From: Paramacrobiotus metropolitanus
Taxonomy: Eukaryota; Tardigrada; Eutardigrada; Parachela; Macrobiotidae
NCBI RefSeq assembly: GCF_019649055.1
Contig: NW_026570241.1
Location: 682,001-746,000 of the forward strand
DNA: 64,000 bases
Direction of reading: 5' to 3'
The position numbers and the translations under genes were made by a program. Positions 22,101 through 33,057 of the stretch are shown one piece after another; position 1 is the first letter of the stretch, and every line of letters starts with the position of its first letter. Below the pieces are notes generated by a model. The model saw nothing but the letters and a program-made list of their open reading frames with translations, did not search any database and was not told where the DNA came from.

Positions 22101-25100
22101 ACCAGCTAAGCGTGCGTATCCGGCAAGCCGTATTTTCATCAGAAATATTTTTTATGAGTGCCTGTGGACCAGTAGTAACTGATGCCGTAAAAATTGTATG
22201 AATTTTTAAAGCTGATTTATTAATAATTTAGAAGTCTTTCACTCAGATTTTTACAACTGCCTGTATCTGACGTTCTTGATCGTTTCACTCCAGATTCCGT
22301 CGAGACTGGTTTTTGGATCGAGTCCGGAAATGCCTATCGCTGCTCCAAAGCAATCTTTCATTCCACCTCCCAGCAAAATCCCCTCCCCGCCCAAATCCGC
22401 ACTGAAGAGTTCTCCCAAAGGCGTGGCTCATGTGAATTTCGCTCCGTTCCCAACTGTTCTCAATCCCAGTCCGTCCATTCCCGCTAATCACATCACAAAT
22501 GCAGAAACTTCAGCTGAATCGAGTGTAGCCACGGAGAAATCGCAGATTGAACCGGAAGTTGTAGGAAAATCACTCATGGGAGTTCCCAGAACCGGATCGA
22601 TTAGCTCAGATGCTGGGAAAAGCGGGAAGATTGTTCCTTTAGTTAAGAAATTATCCTTGCCCAATGTTGCGGTTGGAAAAATTGCAAAATCTATGGAAAG
22701 CCTGCCGAAGATGGCAAAACCGGCGGAGGTTCCGGCCAAAATCGCCAAGCTGCCGGAAAATCCGTTGAACTGGCCGGCACGAAGTGCCGTGTGCAGTCGA
22801 TCACTTCGCATGCCCAAACTGCCGGCGGAGAACATTGTCAAGGGTGTTGCCCGCATGAGCTTCCGGGATTCCGCGCAGAAGGGCACATATAACACGAAGA
22901 AAACGGAGAAGACCGCCGCGGAGCCCTTGAAAGCCGTGCATGATAAGAAAATCCCCGGTCGCTTCACCTTGACCCCGGCGTTGGCGGAATCCGTGGCCCG
23001 CTTGTCCACGCCGAAGAAGCCGTCGCCTAAGACCTCACCGGAAGAGAAACCGGTCAGTCCGCTGGATTTTGGCAGTCTGCTGCGCGCCAAGACCCCGTCG
23101 CCGCCCAAGAAGGAGAACAGCGCGACGAAGCGGCGTTTATCGTTTATGCCGTCGACGGCGACCGGTGGAGCGGGGCGAAGGTGACGGCCAGTGCGGGGCG
23201 GGTGCCGGCCGGACGGTTGAGCTTGAAGCCGACGGTGGCGCTAACGGAGAATCTGCCGTATCGATGGAATGGGGCGAAGGTGGGTGAGCGTAGGGTTTTT
23301 TCGGTAATGCAGGTCGTTTAGTCAAGCGAAACATTGCGGTCATTAGTTTACGCATACTATAACGGTTTTGCGGGGGAAATTTGTAGAAGAAATGCTAATT
23401 TATTCGGGTTGCAAATTGAATTCCGAAGCAAACTTCCCGAGAAATGTCAGGTTCATCCGCGGAGATTACCAGATTTTATAATATAACCGGTATATAGTAT
23501 ATACTACTGTTTATCGTTAAATACTATTTTTGGTGTTATTTGGATACAATTTTATGCGATAACCGCCTTTTTACAATAATTGTTTGTTTGCTTATGTTAT
23601 TTTTAGGTTTCGTCTTAGACTTAGATTTTTAGGTCTTACGCATGGCAATTCGTTTTTGAAAAAATTTAATTGTAACTTGATATATTTATCTAAATGTTAT
23701 TTTCAAGGATAGTAAAAAATGCAAATTTTTGCAATCAGTTGTTGATGGATTCAGATTTGGTATCGTCAGTCGCCGTTTAGTGGTCTTGAAGTAATTGCCA
23801 GTTTTCTGCTCGGTAGTCAATAGTTAGAAATTGACACAAGGAGAATGATCGTTTTCTTTCCTGTTCGTTCCTTTTAATCACCAGTGAAATTGATGTTTAT
23901 CTATCGAACAGTTGCGGTTGGCATTGGATAACAGCCAGCTGTTCTTTTCTTTATTTTTTGCTCAACGGAATTGTGAATTAGCGCACCGACCCACTTTATG
24001 ATGCAATAAATATTGTCAAGCTTGTCTTGGTGTGTGAAACGCCGACGAGGCAAGTTTAATGTGATGTTTTTCGGATATTGGCTGTTGATATGCCGCTTGT
24101 GGATCCTGGATGATGGAATTTCCTTGTATTTTTTATGAAGCTAGAATTATTAATAATATCAAAGATTCCTTTTCTCTCATTACCGATTTTCTTATTAAAT
24201 AATTTCGTCTGGAATGTTTTGGGTACTTTTTCGTTTTACAAGTTGGTATTTTATATCGGCGTTGATCTGGTTAAATTTTCGGCTGCTTTAAACGTTAAAC
24301 GCTTTATTCGTTGAACCGAATTTACTGGCGAGTTATGAGTTTTAATAACTGGAATTAAATATTGACAGAATTTAATGCTTTTGTTTTTGATTGAAATAAT
24401 AGAAATATTAGTGGTCGGCGTCGTTTCAGATTTGATTTGAGACGTTGGCTGTGTAATGAGTGGGCTTGGAGGTCAAGTTGTCAGGCGGTCGCGGGTAAAA
24501 GACAAAAGCGGTGGTTTGTTTGCGGATAAATTGAATATTGACACTTGAACCGATTAGCATGGAAATATGGAAAATAGCGTGGAGAGAGTCGTTAGGTGAC
24601 AAAATTTATTACGACCGGGAGATGGTCATATTTAATGGCCATAAATAATATATTTTCTCCGGGGGCCGGCGTCGGTCAGTCAGTCAGCGGTGCAAGGCGG
24701 CGTAACAACAAGCAGGTGTATTTGATATGGATTTATGCGCCTGATAGGCCGCTCTTCATGACACATTGCGCCCGCTGGTGACCGATCGACTTGTCGGCTG
24801 CTCGATTTAAATAGTTTAACCCGTTTGTCCACATTTATAAATAGATTTTAAAACATTATAAATGACTTGATAAATTAGTCGAATACGGAATAATGACTGG
24901 AGATATAGTATCGAAAAAAAATGCCAAAGTCAGTGAACAATAACTCGGCTGGCAATGAGAACTGTGTCGGATTGTTTTCCTTTTGTTTGCGCATTTAATT
25001 GTTGTTTTCCTCCTTGTCAAAGCAGACTTAAATTACAACAGTAAGTAATCCAAAAATTATATTAAAAAATTAGACGTTATGATAATTGAATAAATTATAA

Positions 25101-25438
25101 CGTAACTCATGCCAAAATAAATAAGGCTAATAAAGAATTAACAGTAAATTTTTAAAAATTTATGAGTGACCTGATAAGTCAGCTGCTTAATTAGTGGAAT
25201 TCACAATTGAAAGAAATTAACGAAAATCGGTGAATACGGTACGAGCTACAGCTGGGAACGATGTTAAATTTGCGTCATATGTTTGTGCAGTTAATTGTTA
25301 TTTTTTCTCGTCACAATATTATTAAATTTGTTATTTTTTACAGGCTGACACGCGCCCCAGCGGACCGGTTGCCAGACCGGCGGCCAGTCGTAACGGCAGT
25401 GTGGGAAGTGATAATGAGAATTTGTTGATTGACCTGTG
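16153..25438 (+). CDS. Disordered Ser/Pro/Lys-rich protein with clathrin-box-like LLDL/LLIDL motifs (GTSE1-like?)
   Basis: Exons: 16153-16257 (tentative; the better GTGAGT donor gives the wrong phase, while a donor 4 bases later fits), 17457-17549, 17860-18061, 19100-19589, 22294-23279, 25344-25438 (stop 25436-25438). About 650 residues, mostly low-complexity. The second to fourth exons give an acidic N-terminus, then FKQRVIAARERFRDYENS, a short helical block, then SVVLLDLASSS. The large exon is Pro/Lys/Ser-rich with many SP sites. The last exon ends NENLLIDL. LID/LLDL motifs bind the clathrin heavy-chain terminal domain and are typical of GTSE1, a mitotic microtubule and clathrin-binding protein; this assignment is by style, not by domain match. 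Near 23165-23181 the frame must change by one base to reach the last exon, see findings. An alternative end is a stop at 23182-23184. Confidence 0.6.
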
Positions 25439-26340
25439 AGCGATGTGGACCAGGAGTCACTTTTTTGTTGGATGTGCAAGATTTTGGGAGGATTTTTTGT
25501 CTCAGCTCGGCGGTAGTTATTTATTTTTCCTGCGCTGGCGTTGTGATTTTTTGTGAGAAGGAAATTCATTGTTTTTGCGGACCAATATTTATGGTAAAAT
25601 TTGCTGTTGGATCTGACTAGGAAAGGTTGGCTTTTGGGTACGTACTCGGTACTCGTACAAATTGTTCCCGTGTCAGTAGAGTGCGGTGGATTTTCTATTT
25701 TTCAGCTTTGACTGCTTTGGAAATTCTGGAACTCTTGTACAATAATTTGAATAAATTTTGCTGGTTATTGTTTTGGCTCTTTTACTTACGTAATTTGAAA
25801 CAGGAGATGCTTGTGAAGCAGTGACAAGCATGCGAAGATATGTACAGATGATTATTCAGTCAGTCAAGTGCAGACAATTTTTTAAAAAATTCTGTGGACA
25901 AAAGGAAAACGCGCCGGTGAAGGCTGCGTAGGAGGAATGGGAACGGTTCGCGATTTCGCGTGTATCGCATTTTTCGCAAGTATAGCGGCGGTTTTGATTA
26001 TTTGTCACTAGACGAGTGAGGGTAATAATATCACGGATGAGACATCAAAAAGTGATCGAAATTTCGGGATGAGTTTGCGTTTTGGCTATTTTAGACTGGT
26101 GGAAATGGTCGTTGCACCTGCAACTCGTCAGGAACAATTAATTATTTGTCACTATTCACTACTAATTTGGATTCCCAGTTTACATTCTCTTATTCATCCA
26201 GAAGCCCACGGTGAGCAGCGGAATCTCATTATATTGTAGAAAAACTATAATTGTGCCAGACAAATTCCATTCAAATACGCAAAACGTTACCAACACAAAT
26301 GTTAACTGGTCCAGAAGAGAAAAAAGGAAAACGGTATGAT
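25439..26340. other. Convergent intergenic region
   Basis: It separates the 3' ends of the plus-strand disordered-protein gene and minus-strand SEC13. It should contain both 3' UTRs. No conserved exon, RNA gene or repeat seen. Confidence 0.4.
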
Positions 26341-29300
26341 TTAATGGACTTGAGTGGCATCGTAGCCTTCGTAGGGACGGCTGTCGGCCTGCTTCCCATC
26401 GCCTTCTTCATTCCGTGGCCCATCCTCCTCTTCAGACGGCGCTTCGGTTATCGGCTGCCATTTCCCATTGGTGTCACGAAAGATCGTCATCTGTGCACAA
26501 AAAGCGAAAATCAGGAACGTTAAATAAAGCAATTTTTAGTAATACAGAATGCGATATAGCGATAACAAATTCTTGGACAGCAAAATGCGCCATTGCACTA
26601 CATTGACAGCCCCACATAATACTTACGGTTAGAACTTTTTAAGAGGCCTTTTCCTACTTTACTTAAACGCGATTTCATCGAAAAACTATTTCATTGAAGC
26701 TCAGTTCAAAAGTTTCAAACAAACATCCATCCTACAGAAAAAATCTGAAAGGTGCGTACTACATAATGTTGAAATTGAACAGTACTCTCAGGTATAGTAT
26801 GGCAATATGTACGACGGCGCTTATTTTGGACCAACACAAGAAGAACAAAACTGACAATTGAAAATGTATACCATCGCTCAGTTCAGAAATTAATACGCAT
26901 TTATTCAAGCGAATATATTATTGGAAAAGCACTTATATCTACAATATTTAAGCAAACTTTCTTGTGCGCATACCGAATTCATGCCCCAGAAGACGCCCAG
27001 CGAGCTGCCGGTGGGATTGAAGCTCAGCGTCCAGGGAACATCCTCAAAATGCTTCAGCAGTTCATACGTCCACCCGGAATGGCCGTCGTGCTTCCAGATG
27101 AGCACCGTGCGATCCTGCGAGGCGCTGGCGATGGTGGTGTGCTCGAATAACCGGTTAATGCGCCAGGCCACATCGCGCACCCACTCCGTGTGCTTGTCCA
27201 GACGGACCTCCTCACTCCAGGGACCCGAATCGCCGTTTTCACTGCAAAAATCACGTATTTGTATATATATAAAAATCATTCTGGCTGTAAGCTCTTAATT
27301 CGACAATATTTTCTCCGGTAGATATTCGCTTTATCTCGCTACAGAAAGGGTCCAATCTGTTGCTTGAAAAATCGCACTGAATTGTGAGCAAACACAATAT
27401 CAAAAATATTTCATAAAATACAGCAATTACCAATAATATAGGTAACAAATTATTTCACACTATTTTTCTTGAATTTCTGATTGGACTCCTGCTGCATTTT
27501 GTGCTCGGTAAAACTACGGTAAATACTCCTTGTTACTGATGGAAAGAACGACAACGCAGTACAAGGGCACAAACGTAATATGCACGAAGCTAATAAATAT
27601 AATGGCTACCGATCTTAAACTGAACAGGTGAATAATTCTTAAAACGGTTTAAAACAGTTGTATAATTTTTGAAAACCTTTTATACTTCTGAAGGATATTT
27701 TAATGCGATGACCGCAATCATTCACAATTTATCGGTACAATACTTTTGAAGCTTCTTATCCCGCTTTTCTCGAAATTTTCAATTATGCTGATGATTAATC
27801 AATAGAGCAACGATTCCAAATATACTAAGCGGCCATGCTGATTTAATAAGAATCCACAGCAGAAAAAGACGTACCGCCAAATCTTGACCATATTATCGCA
27901 GCCACCCGTGGCCAGCCGTGCCGTCACGGTTTCTCCGCGTTTCCCGTTGATCGGCATGAAGAACGGATCGCCCCAACTGACCGCCAACACTCCCAACTGT
28001 TAAACAAAGCCATCATGTTAGACAGTGCTGTCGCCATCGAAAATCAAGCAAATTATTTACGGGATGAGCGTTAGGGATTTTCACTGGTTTCCAACTGCCA
28101 TCATCTGCAAAAACACCCGGTTCATGAAGTTTGTCATCAGAGAAAAAAATTCACATCAGCAAAAAGGGAAAAAATTATAACGGCAGCGTCAAAAAACCGA
28201 ACCTGATTCAGGATCCAGCAAAAATCTTACCAAGATTTTACCAAATACACCCACCTTGATAGGATAAAATGATGATGTTTCCGTCGCTCGCACCGCATGC
28301 CAGCATCAGACGGCCCAAATCAAACGGAGCAAAGGCCAAACAATTCACTAATAACCACATGACGTGTAAACTGACACCGGTAATCAACATTTGCTTCAAA
28401 TCGAACAAACACCCAAATTTATAAAATAAAATCAACTCTAGATAAACTATTCCAGCCAAAACCCGGAGAAAGCAGCAAAAACGTTTTTCAAAATTATTCA
28501 ATTATGTAGAAATTCGATAGAAACCCAGGGTGCTCATATTACTTAGCTACATACAATCTCCGATACAAGTGACATGGATAATACTAACTTCGAAAAATTA
28601 CCAATTAAAATTACCGTTTACGTATCTCGTACAGAATACGGGTAAGTAACCAAATTCAAAAATACATTATATTACCGTTTACTTATATGTACACATAGCA
28701 ACATTCAAAAATCACCTGAACTATCGTGGACGTATTCGTGCAGCTGATTCCAGTGACCGGCTTCCTGGCGCCAGATAATCACCTTCTTATCATACCCACA
28801 GGACGCCAGCACCGTTCCGTACAGCGGATTCGCCCAGCTGACCTGCCACACGGCATCATCGTGCCTGGAAATAGCAGCAGAGTACAGACAGTTTCAGAGA
28901 CATGTACAACGTACTAGCGATTTTTAAAATTTTTTCACAATATTTAGCCATTTACCGCGCTTTTACCGCAGTCGGCGTAGGCCACAACCGCAGTTTAGAC
29001 CGCAGTCATCAAGATATTTTCTTTTCAAAACCCACAACAAAACACATTAAAACGAAAATTAAAGCAGAAAGTAAAGTCTGTAAAGATGAGGAATAAAAGG
29101 GACAATCAAATAAATACTTCTATGAATAAACGTGAAATTTACAAATTAAATTAATTCAAATTCAGTTTAAATTGTACGAGAAACTGTAACTTAAATTCAA
29201 GGTAAATTTAAATACCGATCAGTCATATGAAATCTGTCATGTGACAATTAAAGTAACGCCTGGCGCCGACGCCGTGGGCCTTCCCAAAATTACCGAGAAA

Positions 29301-30186
29301 AACCACGAAAGAAAAAGCCCCTGCCGTCGGAAGGCGCCAACAACGCAATGACTGTTCACTGCAACAGCCCCATACATTCTTCCTTACCCTTTGAGATCGG
29401 CAGCGTGGACGATATTCTGACCGCCGGTGTCGTCTTTCTCCACATGGAAGATCTTCACCACGCGATCCGACGAGCATGTGGCCAGCGACGTCCCGAAGTG
29501 GTCGAACTTCACGTCGTGCTATCGAGAGCAGAGGGAACACTTTGGAGGATAATCAATATTTCTTAACACTTTTACCCGTAAGTAGTAAATCCAATAGTAC
29601 CATAAAAACACCACGTAATTTCTAAAGGCTTGTATGCCGCCTAGACATTCTCCAATTAAACATATTCCCCAAATTATAGTCTGGTAGCCAATAGTAAACT
29701 AATTTTAAAAAACACCACGATAAAAAGAAAAAGTGCTTCCAAATTTGTCTTCCAGAATCTGAAGGAAACTTGAAAGACCATTTAGACCCGCTGAAAAAAC
29801 TCCTAGAAAATACTGTAGAATACAAGTAATTTTCTACATATAAAACTCAAAATAACAATTAATATTCCCAAATATTTTACCATAAGAAGACACAGTTTTG
29901 AAACGTTTTCTACAGTTTTGAAACGCATTCTCAAATTAAAATTAGCCACGTCCTTATTAGTTATTATTAAATAAATATTAAAATATATCATGATAAAAGG
30001 AAAAAGTGTTTACACTGGTCTTCCGGAATTCGAAGAAAACTTGAAAGACGTGTAAAAATCCTTAAAATACTGGGGTATTAAGTATTTCTCCCTATTCTTA
30101 GATTTCTATTGGAACGGTAAGTCTTTACTCTTTACCACAAGATCAGCGTGTCCGGAATTCACTCGTCCAAGAACCTGAATCTGGCT
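26341..30186 (-). CDS. SEC13: SEC13, WD40 coat protein of COPII and nuclear pore (first exon not found)
   Basis: Eight exons with matching phases: 30186-30136, 29518-29388, 28864-28716, 28347-28255, 28104-28061, 27996-27875, 27241-26974, 26490-26341 (stop 26343-26341). SEC13 is a six-bladed open propeller that pairs with SEC31 in the COPII cage, with Nup145C/Nup96 in the nuclear pore and with SEACAT/GATOR2. Signature text: HDVKFDHFGTSLATCSSDR, VSWANPLYGTVLASCGYDKK followed by VIIW, HDSSVNCLAFAP, LATGGCDNMVKIW, HTEWVRDVAW and SASQDRTVLIW. The C-terminal tail is acidic (EAPSEEEDGPRNEEGDG). The first listed exon (SQIQVLGRVNSGHADLV) corresponds to the start of blade 1, so only a few residues including the Met should lie in an upstream exon, probably between 30.3 and 31.1 kb. 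It is single-copy here and has no visible lesion. Confidence 0.92.
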
Positions 30187-31366
30187 CTGCAAAGAACACA
30201 AGACGGTGACAACGTTAAAAGCCCGCGACAACGACATCGTGGAATTTATTATGCATTTTGAATTTAATATTCCCTAGCTGATAAATATTCTAATGATCTA
30301 ATCTGAAGACCACACGATCAACGTTTACAACGTTGGCTGTATTTCTAATTTCCTGCAAAAAAAGATCACACTTCCAAAATAATTAAAACTCTGAGAGAAT
30401 CTTCCAAGTTTTCGTGAGAAATATGAACTCGCAACGAAACTGCTTCCATCACATTTCGTCTCTGGGCAGCGAGCCACCATGTTAAGAAGTACAATACACG
30501 CCGAAGATGAGAACATCACGATGCACGACTCAACCAAAACGTCTTCTTGCACTGACCATGATGACAGCCAAATCGCGATTTGGACGGTCAAAAGGGAAGG
30601 TAGTCGACTAAAGTCGAGGCGAATTCCCGTCAGATTCTGACACTTTGCAATCACGATACAAATTGTCTTTATAGAGAACTGCAGGGAAGATAAAACCACA
30701 CAACACAACAACACCAAAATCTCGCAGATCCAGACTATCCAAAGTAAGGAGTTTGATGACTTTGATCGCAGAAGAATCGTACTGCTGGCGCGTACAGAAT
30801 CCAGAGGAACTGTGCGCTGTTAGGTCCTCTTTGGGAAACGCACTGTATCGCGCACAAAGCCCTATTCGCCTCCAGCAAAAACGTGGAGGTTCCAGTAGAA
30901 TACTCGGTGAAAACTTTACAACACTAGTTTAACTTTAAAAATAACAACTGAATATTTCAAGTTTCCTCCTCGTCAGTCGTCACACTGCCTGGGAAGTTAA
31001 CAAAACACCAACCAGCGACAAAAATGACGTGTACCGGCCAAGTTATTGATTCTTGCTAAGGTAACTGCCACCTTTGAGTTATCGTTAATCGAGAAAGCTG
31101 CGCAATGCACAGCCGAAGATATCGTATTAATCTTGATGTATTATTAACCCATTTAGTCCGGAAGTCCCGGTTTTTACTTATTACTTTTACTGACTCCCTG
31201 GTCAAGAGATAACAGGTCGAAATACCTCAACAATTATTCACAAGTAGATAATCGCACGCATTTATTTCTCTCATTCTTTTACTACTTTTTCTAATATGTT
31301 CGAGCTGGATAAATCAACGGAGCTCACCGGTCAGGTTATGAAACATCATCGCGTACTCGTACATTA
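30187..31366. other. Upstream region of SEC13
   Basis: It should contain the SEC13 start exon and promoter, neither of which I could fix. Short frames such as the minus-strand one at 30717-30325 lack recognisable domains. It contains the left copy of a 51-bp direct repeat. Confidence 0.35.
30788..30838 (+). repeat. 51-bp direct repeat, left copy
   Basis: This segment recurs at 31367-31417 in the same orientation with only a few mismatches (shared core AGGAACTGTGCGCTG then TAGGTCCTCTTTGGGAAA). The two copies are 579 bp apart. They may be ends of a mobile element, or a duplicated upstream element of SEC13. Confidence 0.75.
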
Positions 31367-31417
31367 GCGCGTACAGAATTCACAGGAACTGTGCGCTGAT
31401 AGGTCCTCTTTGGGAAA
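31367..31417 (+). repeat. 51-bp direct repeat, right copy
   Basis: Near-identical to 30788-30838. It lies immediately 5' of the retrotransposon fragment that begins about 31.45 kb, so it may mark the 5' junction of that insertion. Confidence 0.75.
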
Positions 31418-31458
31418 ATGTTATGTTCATTATGTTTGAGGTTATGTTCATCGGCTAA

Positions 31459-32312
31459 GTGGGTGGAAAATGCAGATTGCCGAAGGAGGCTTACATTGTG
31501 GAAGAGAATCTACTACACGTTAACGGAAAGAAGTGCCAAGCGATGTATATATGTTCTGATCGAAACACACAACCGGACCCAGAAGTCGTTATCAATGGAT
31601 GGGTTGTCAACATTTCAAATTGTGTCCGGTATCTCGGCGTTGAGATTGATAACCACTTGAAGTGGAGCGACCAGTTCAGAAAGGTACAACGGAAAGGGAA
31701 TTTTGGCATTGCCATGATTAAGCGAGCACAACAAGGGCTCAGCATGTCACAGCGCAAAGGTCTTTATCACGCCTGCTTTGGTTGCCATATCGCACACCAG
31801 TCGCCGGTATGGTCTGCAGCGTCTTCGACTGAGCGCGACAAGCTAGCCGGACTGCAACGTAAAGCTCTGAAAACCATCACCGATTACAAGATGCCGGTTA
31901 CTCCGGAACTGTTTAGGAAGTTGGGTATTCTTCACATATTCGACCAATGGCGTCAGAGCGATGCGGTGTGGCTTTTCAAGATCTGGAACAAAGATCAATT
32001 CCCGCTTCCGGTCTATCTTCTGGATATGGTCCAAGTAAAAGATAACACCATGAGCTATAACCTGCGGAAGCCGGCACGGATCGAGGTTGCACGGGCAAAG
32101 AGAGTAATCGGAGAGAAGACTTTGGAAATGCGTATAAGGCGTCTTTTCGATAAAATTCTTGCTGTTAACTCTAAAATTTCAATGCCAGTTCTGTACCTGC
32201 CTTTAAATTTCTACTCAAATCTGTGGATCTGTCTTAGTTCTTTACTTGTATTTAAAATTGTTTTTTGTTCGACCAGACTTGAAGTCCCCTTGGGGTTGTC
32301 TGCTCTTGTGCC

Positions 32313-32347
<35 letters not shown>
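31459..32347 (+). mobile_element. 5'-truncated non-LTR retrotransposon (RT C-terminal part) with (TAA)n tail
   Basis: The open frame 31459-32316 encodes the region after the reverse-transcriptase palm: VRYLGVEIDNHLKWSDQF is the usual thumb-side block of CR1/jockey-type elements. It is followed by KALKTITDYKMPVTPELFRK and the typical end SYNLRKPARIEVARAK. The fingers and palm with the catalytic FADD-type motif and the endonuclease are missing, so this is a dead 5'-truncated insertion, the normal outcome of target-primed reverse transcription. The frame runs through what is probably 3' UTR (GTCCCCTTGGGGTTGTCTGC, a common sort of LINE end) and its stop lies in the first repeat of a (TAA)n tail, 32314-32346. 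The frame is undamaged, suggesting recent insertion. Confidence 0.85.
32313..32347 (+). repeat. (TAA)n microsatellite, retrotransposon 3' tail
   Basis: About eleven uninterrupted TAA units directly follow the retrotransposon 3' end. Such simple tails are made at reverse-transcription initiation in several LINE clades and are the expected 3' boundary of the insertion. Confidence 0.9.
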
Positions 32348-33057
32348 TGTACATGTTAGCAACTGCGATATACTACATCAGCCTACTCAAAAATCCACCC
32401 TTAAGAAACTGATTACTTCGGGAGTTTTGCATACACCGGCGTTCCAAATAAAGGGTAGGCTTTCAAATTGATTTTAATTTGGCGCGCATATAATAAATTA
32501 TTTCTACGGAACAACTATAATGTGCAACTACAAGTTGTACTGTATGTGCGGATCATCCCTTCCACAACTGCTTGAACAATATGCAAGCACACAAATAATT
32601 AAAGGGGTAAATATTTGCAACAATCAAAGGAACATGAAACAACTGATATTAAATTCTGGTTGGTATAAAATTTATTTTTACTGTTCTGAAAACGTGGTCC
32701 GCATCATCCAGCGTTTTGATGGAATTTGATAAGGTAATAGGTACTTCACCGGCACTACGTACATTCGTATACGCTCTTGTGTTATTACAGCAAAATCTCT
32801 ACAAGTACAATTCGTATCGTTTGGGTACTATTAATTATATGGTACGCATATGTACCAGCTTGCCTCTTAAGGAAAATGGCCCGGTAAATAGCGTCAAAAA
32901 TGGGATACATATGCTAAAACTAAGCTAACGATAAATGATTCGTATACATTGTTCTGAAAACATTTTGCGCGCGCAACATCCGGTTGTCGAGATATAGCGT
33001 ACTAAAATGGGTGAAAAGTTTAAAATGCATTGTTGTGTACCAAAAGTCTGGTTATTA
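32348..33057. other. Intergenic, no gene seen
   Basis: AT-rich stretch between the retrotransposon tail and the foldback element. Short frames (for example at 32520-32729) show no domain or composition typical of the local exons. Confidence 0.4.

Noticed and set aside
22488-23108. 206-residue minus-strand frame
   Set aside because: It lies antisense to the large exon of the disordered protein; its long span follows from that exon's codon bias.
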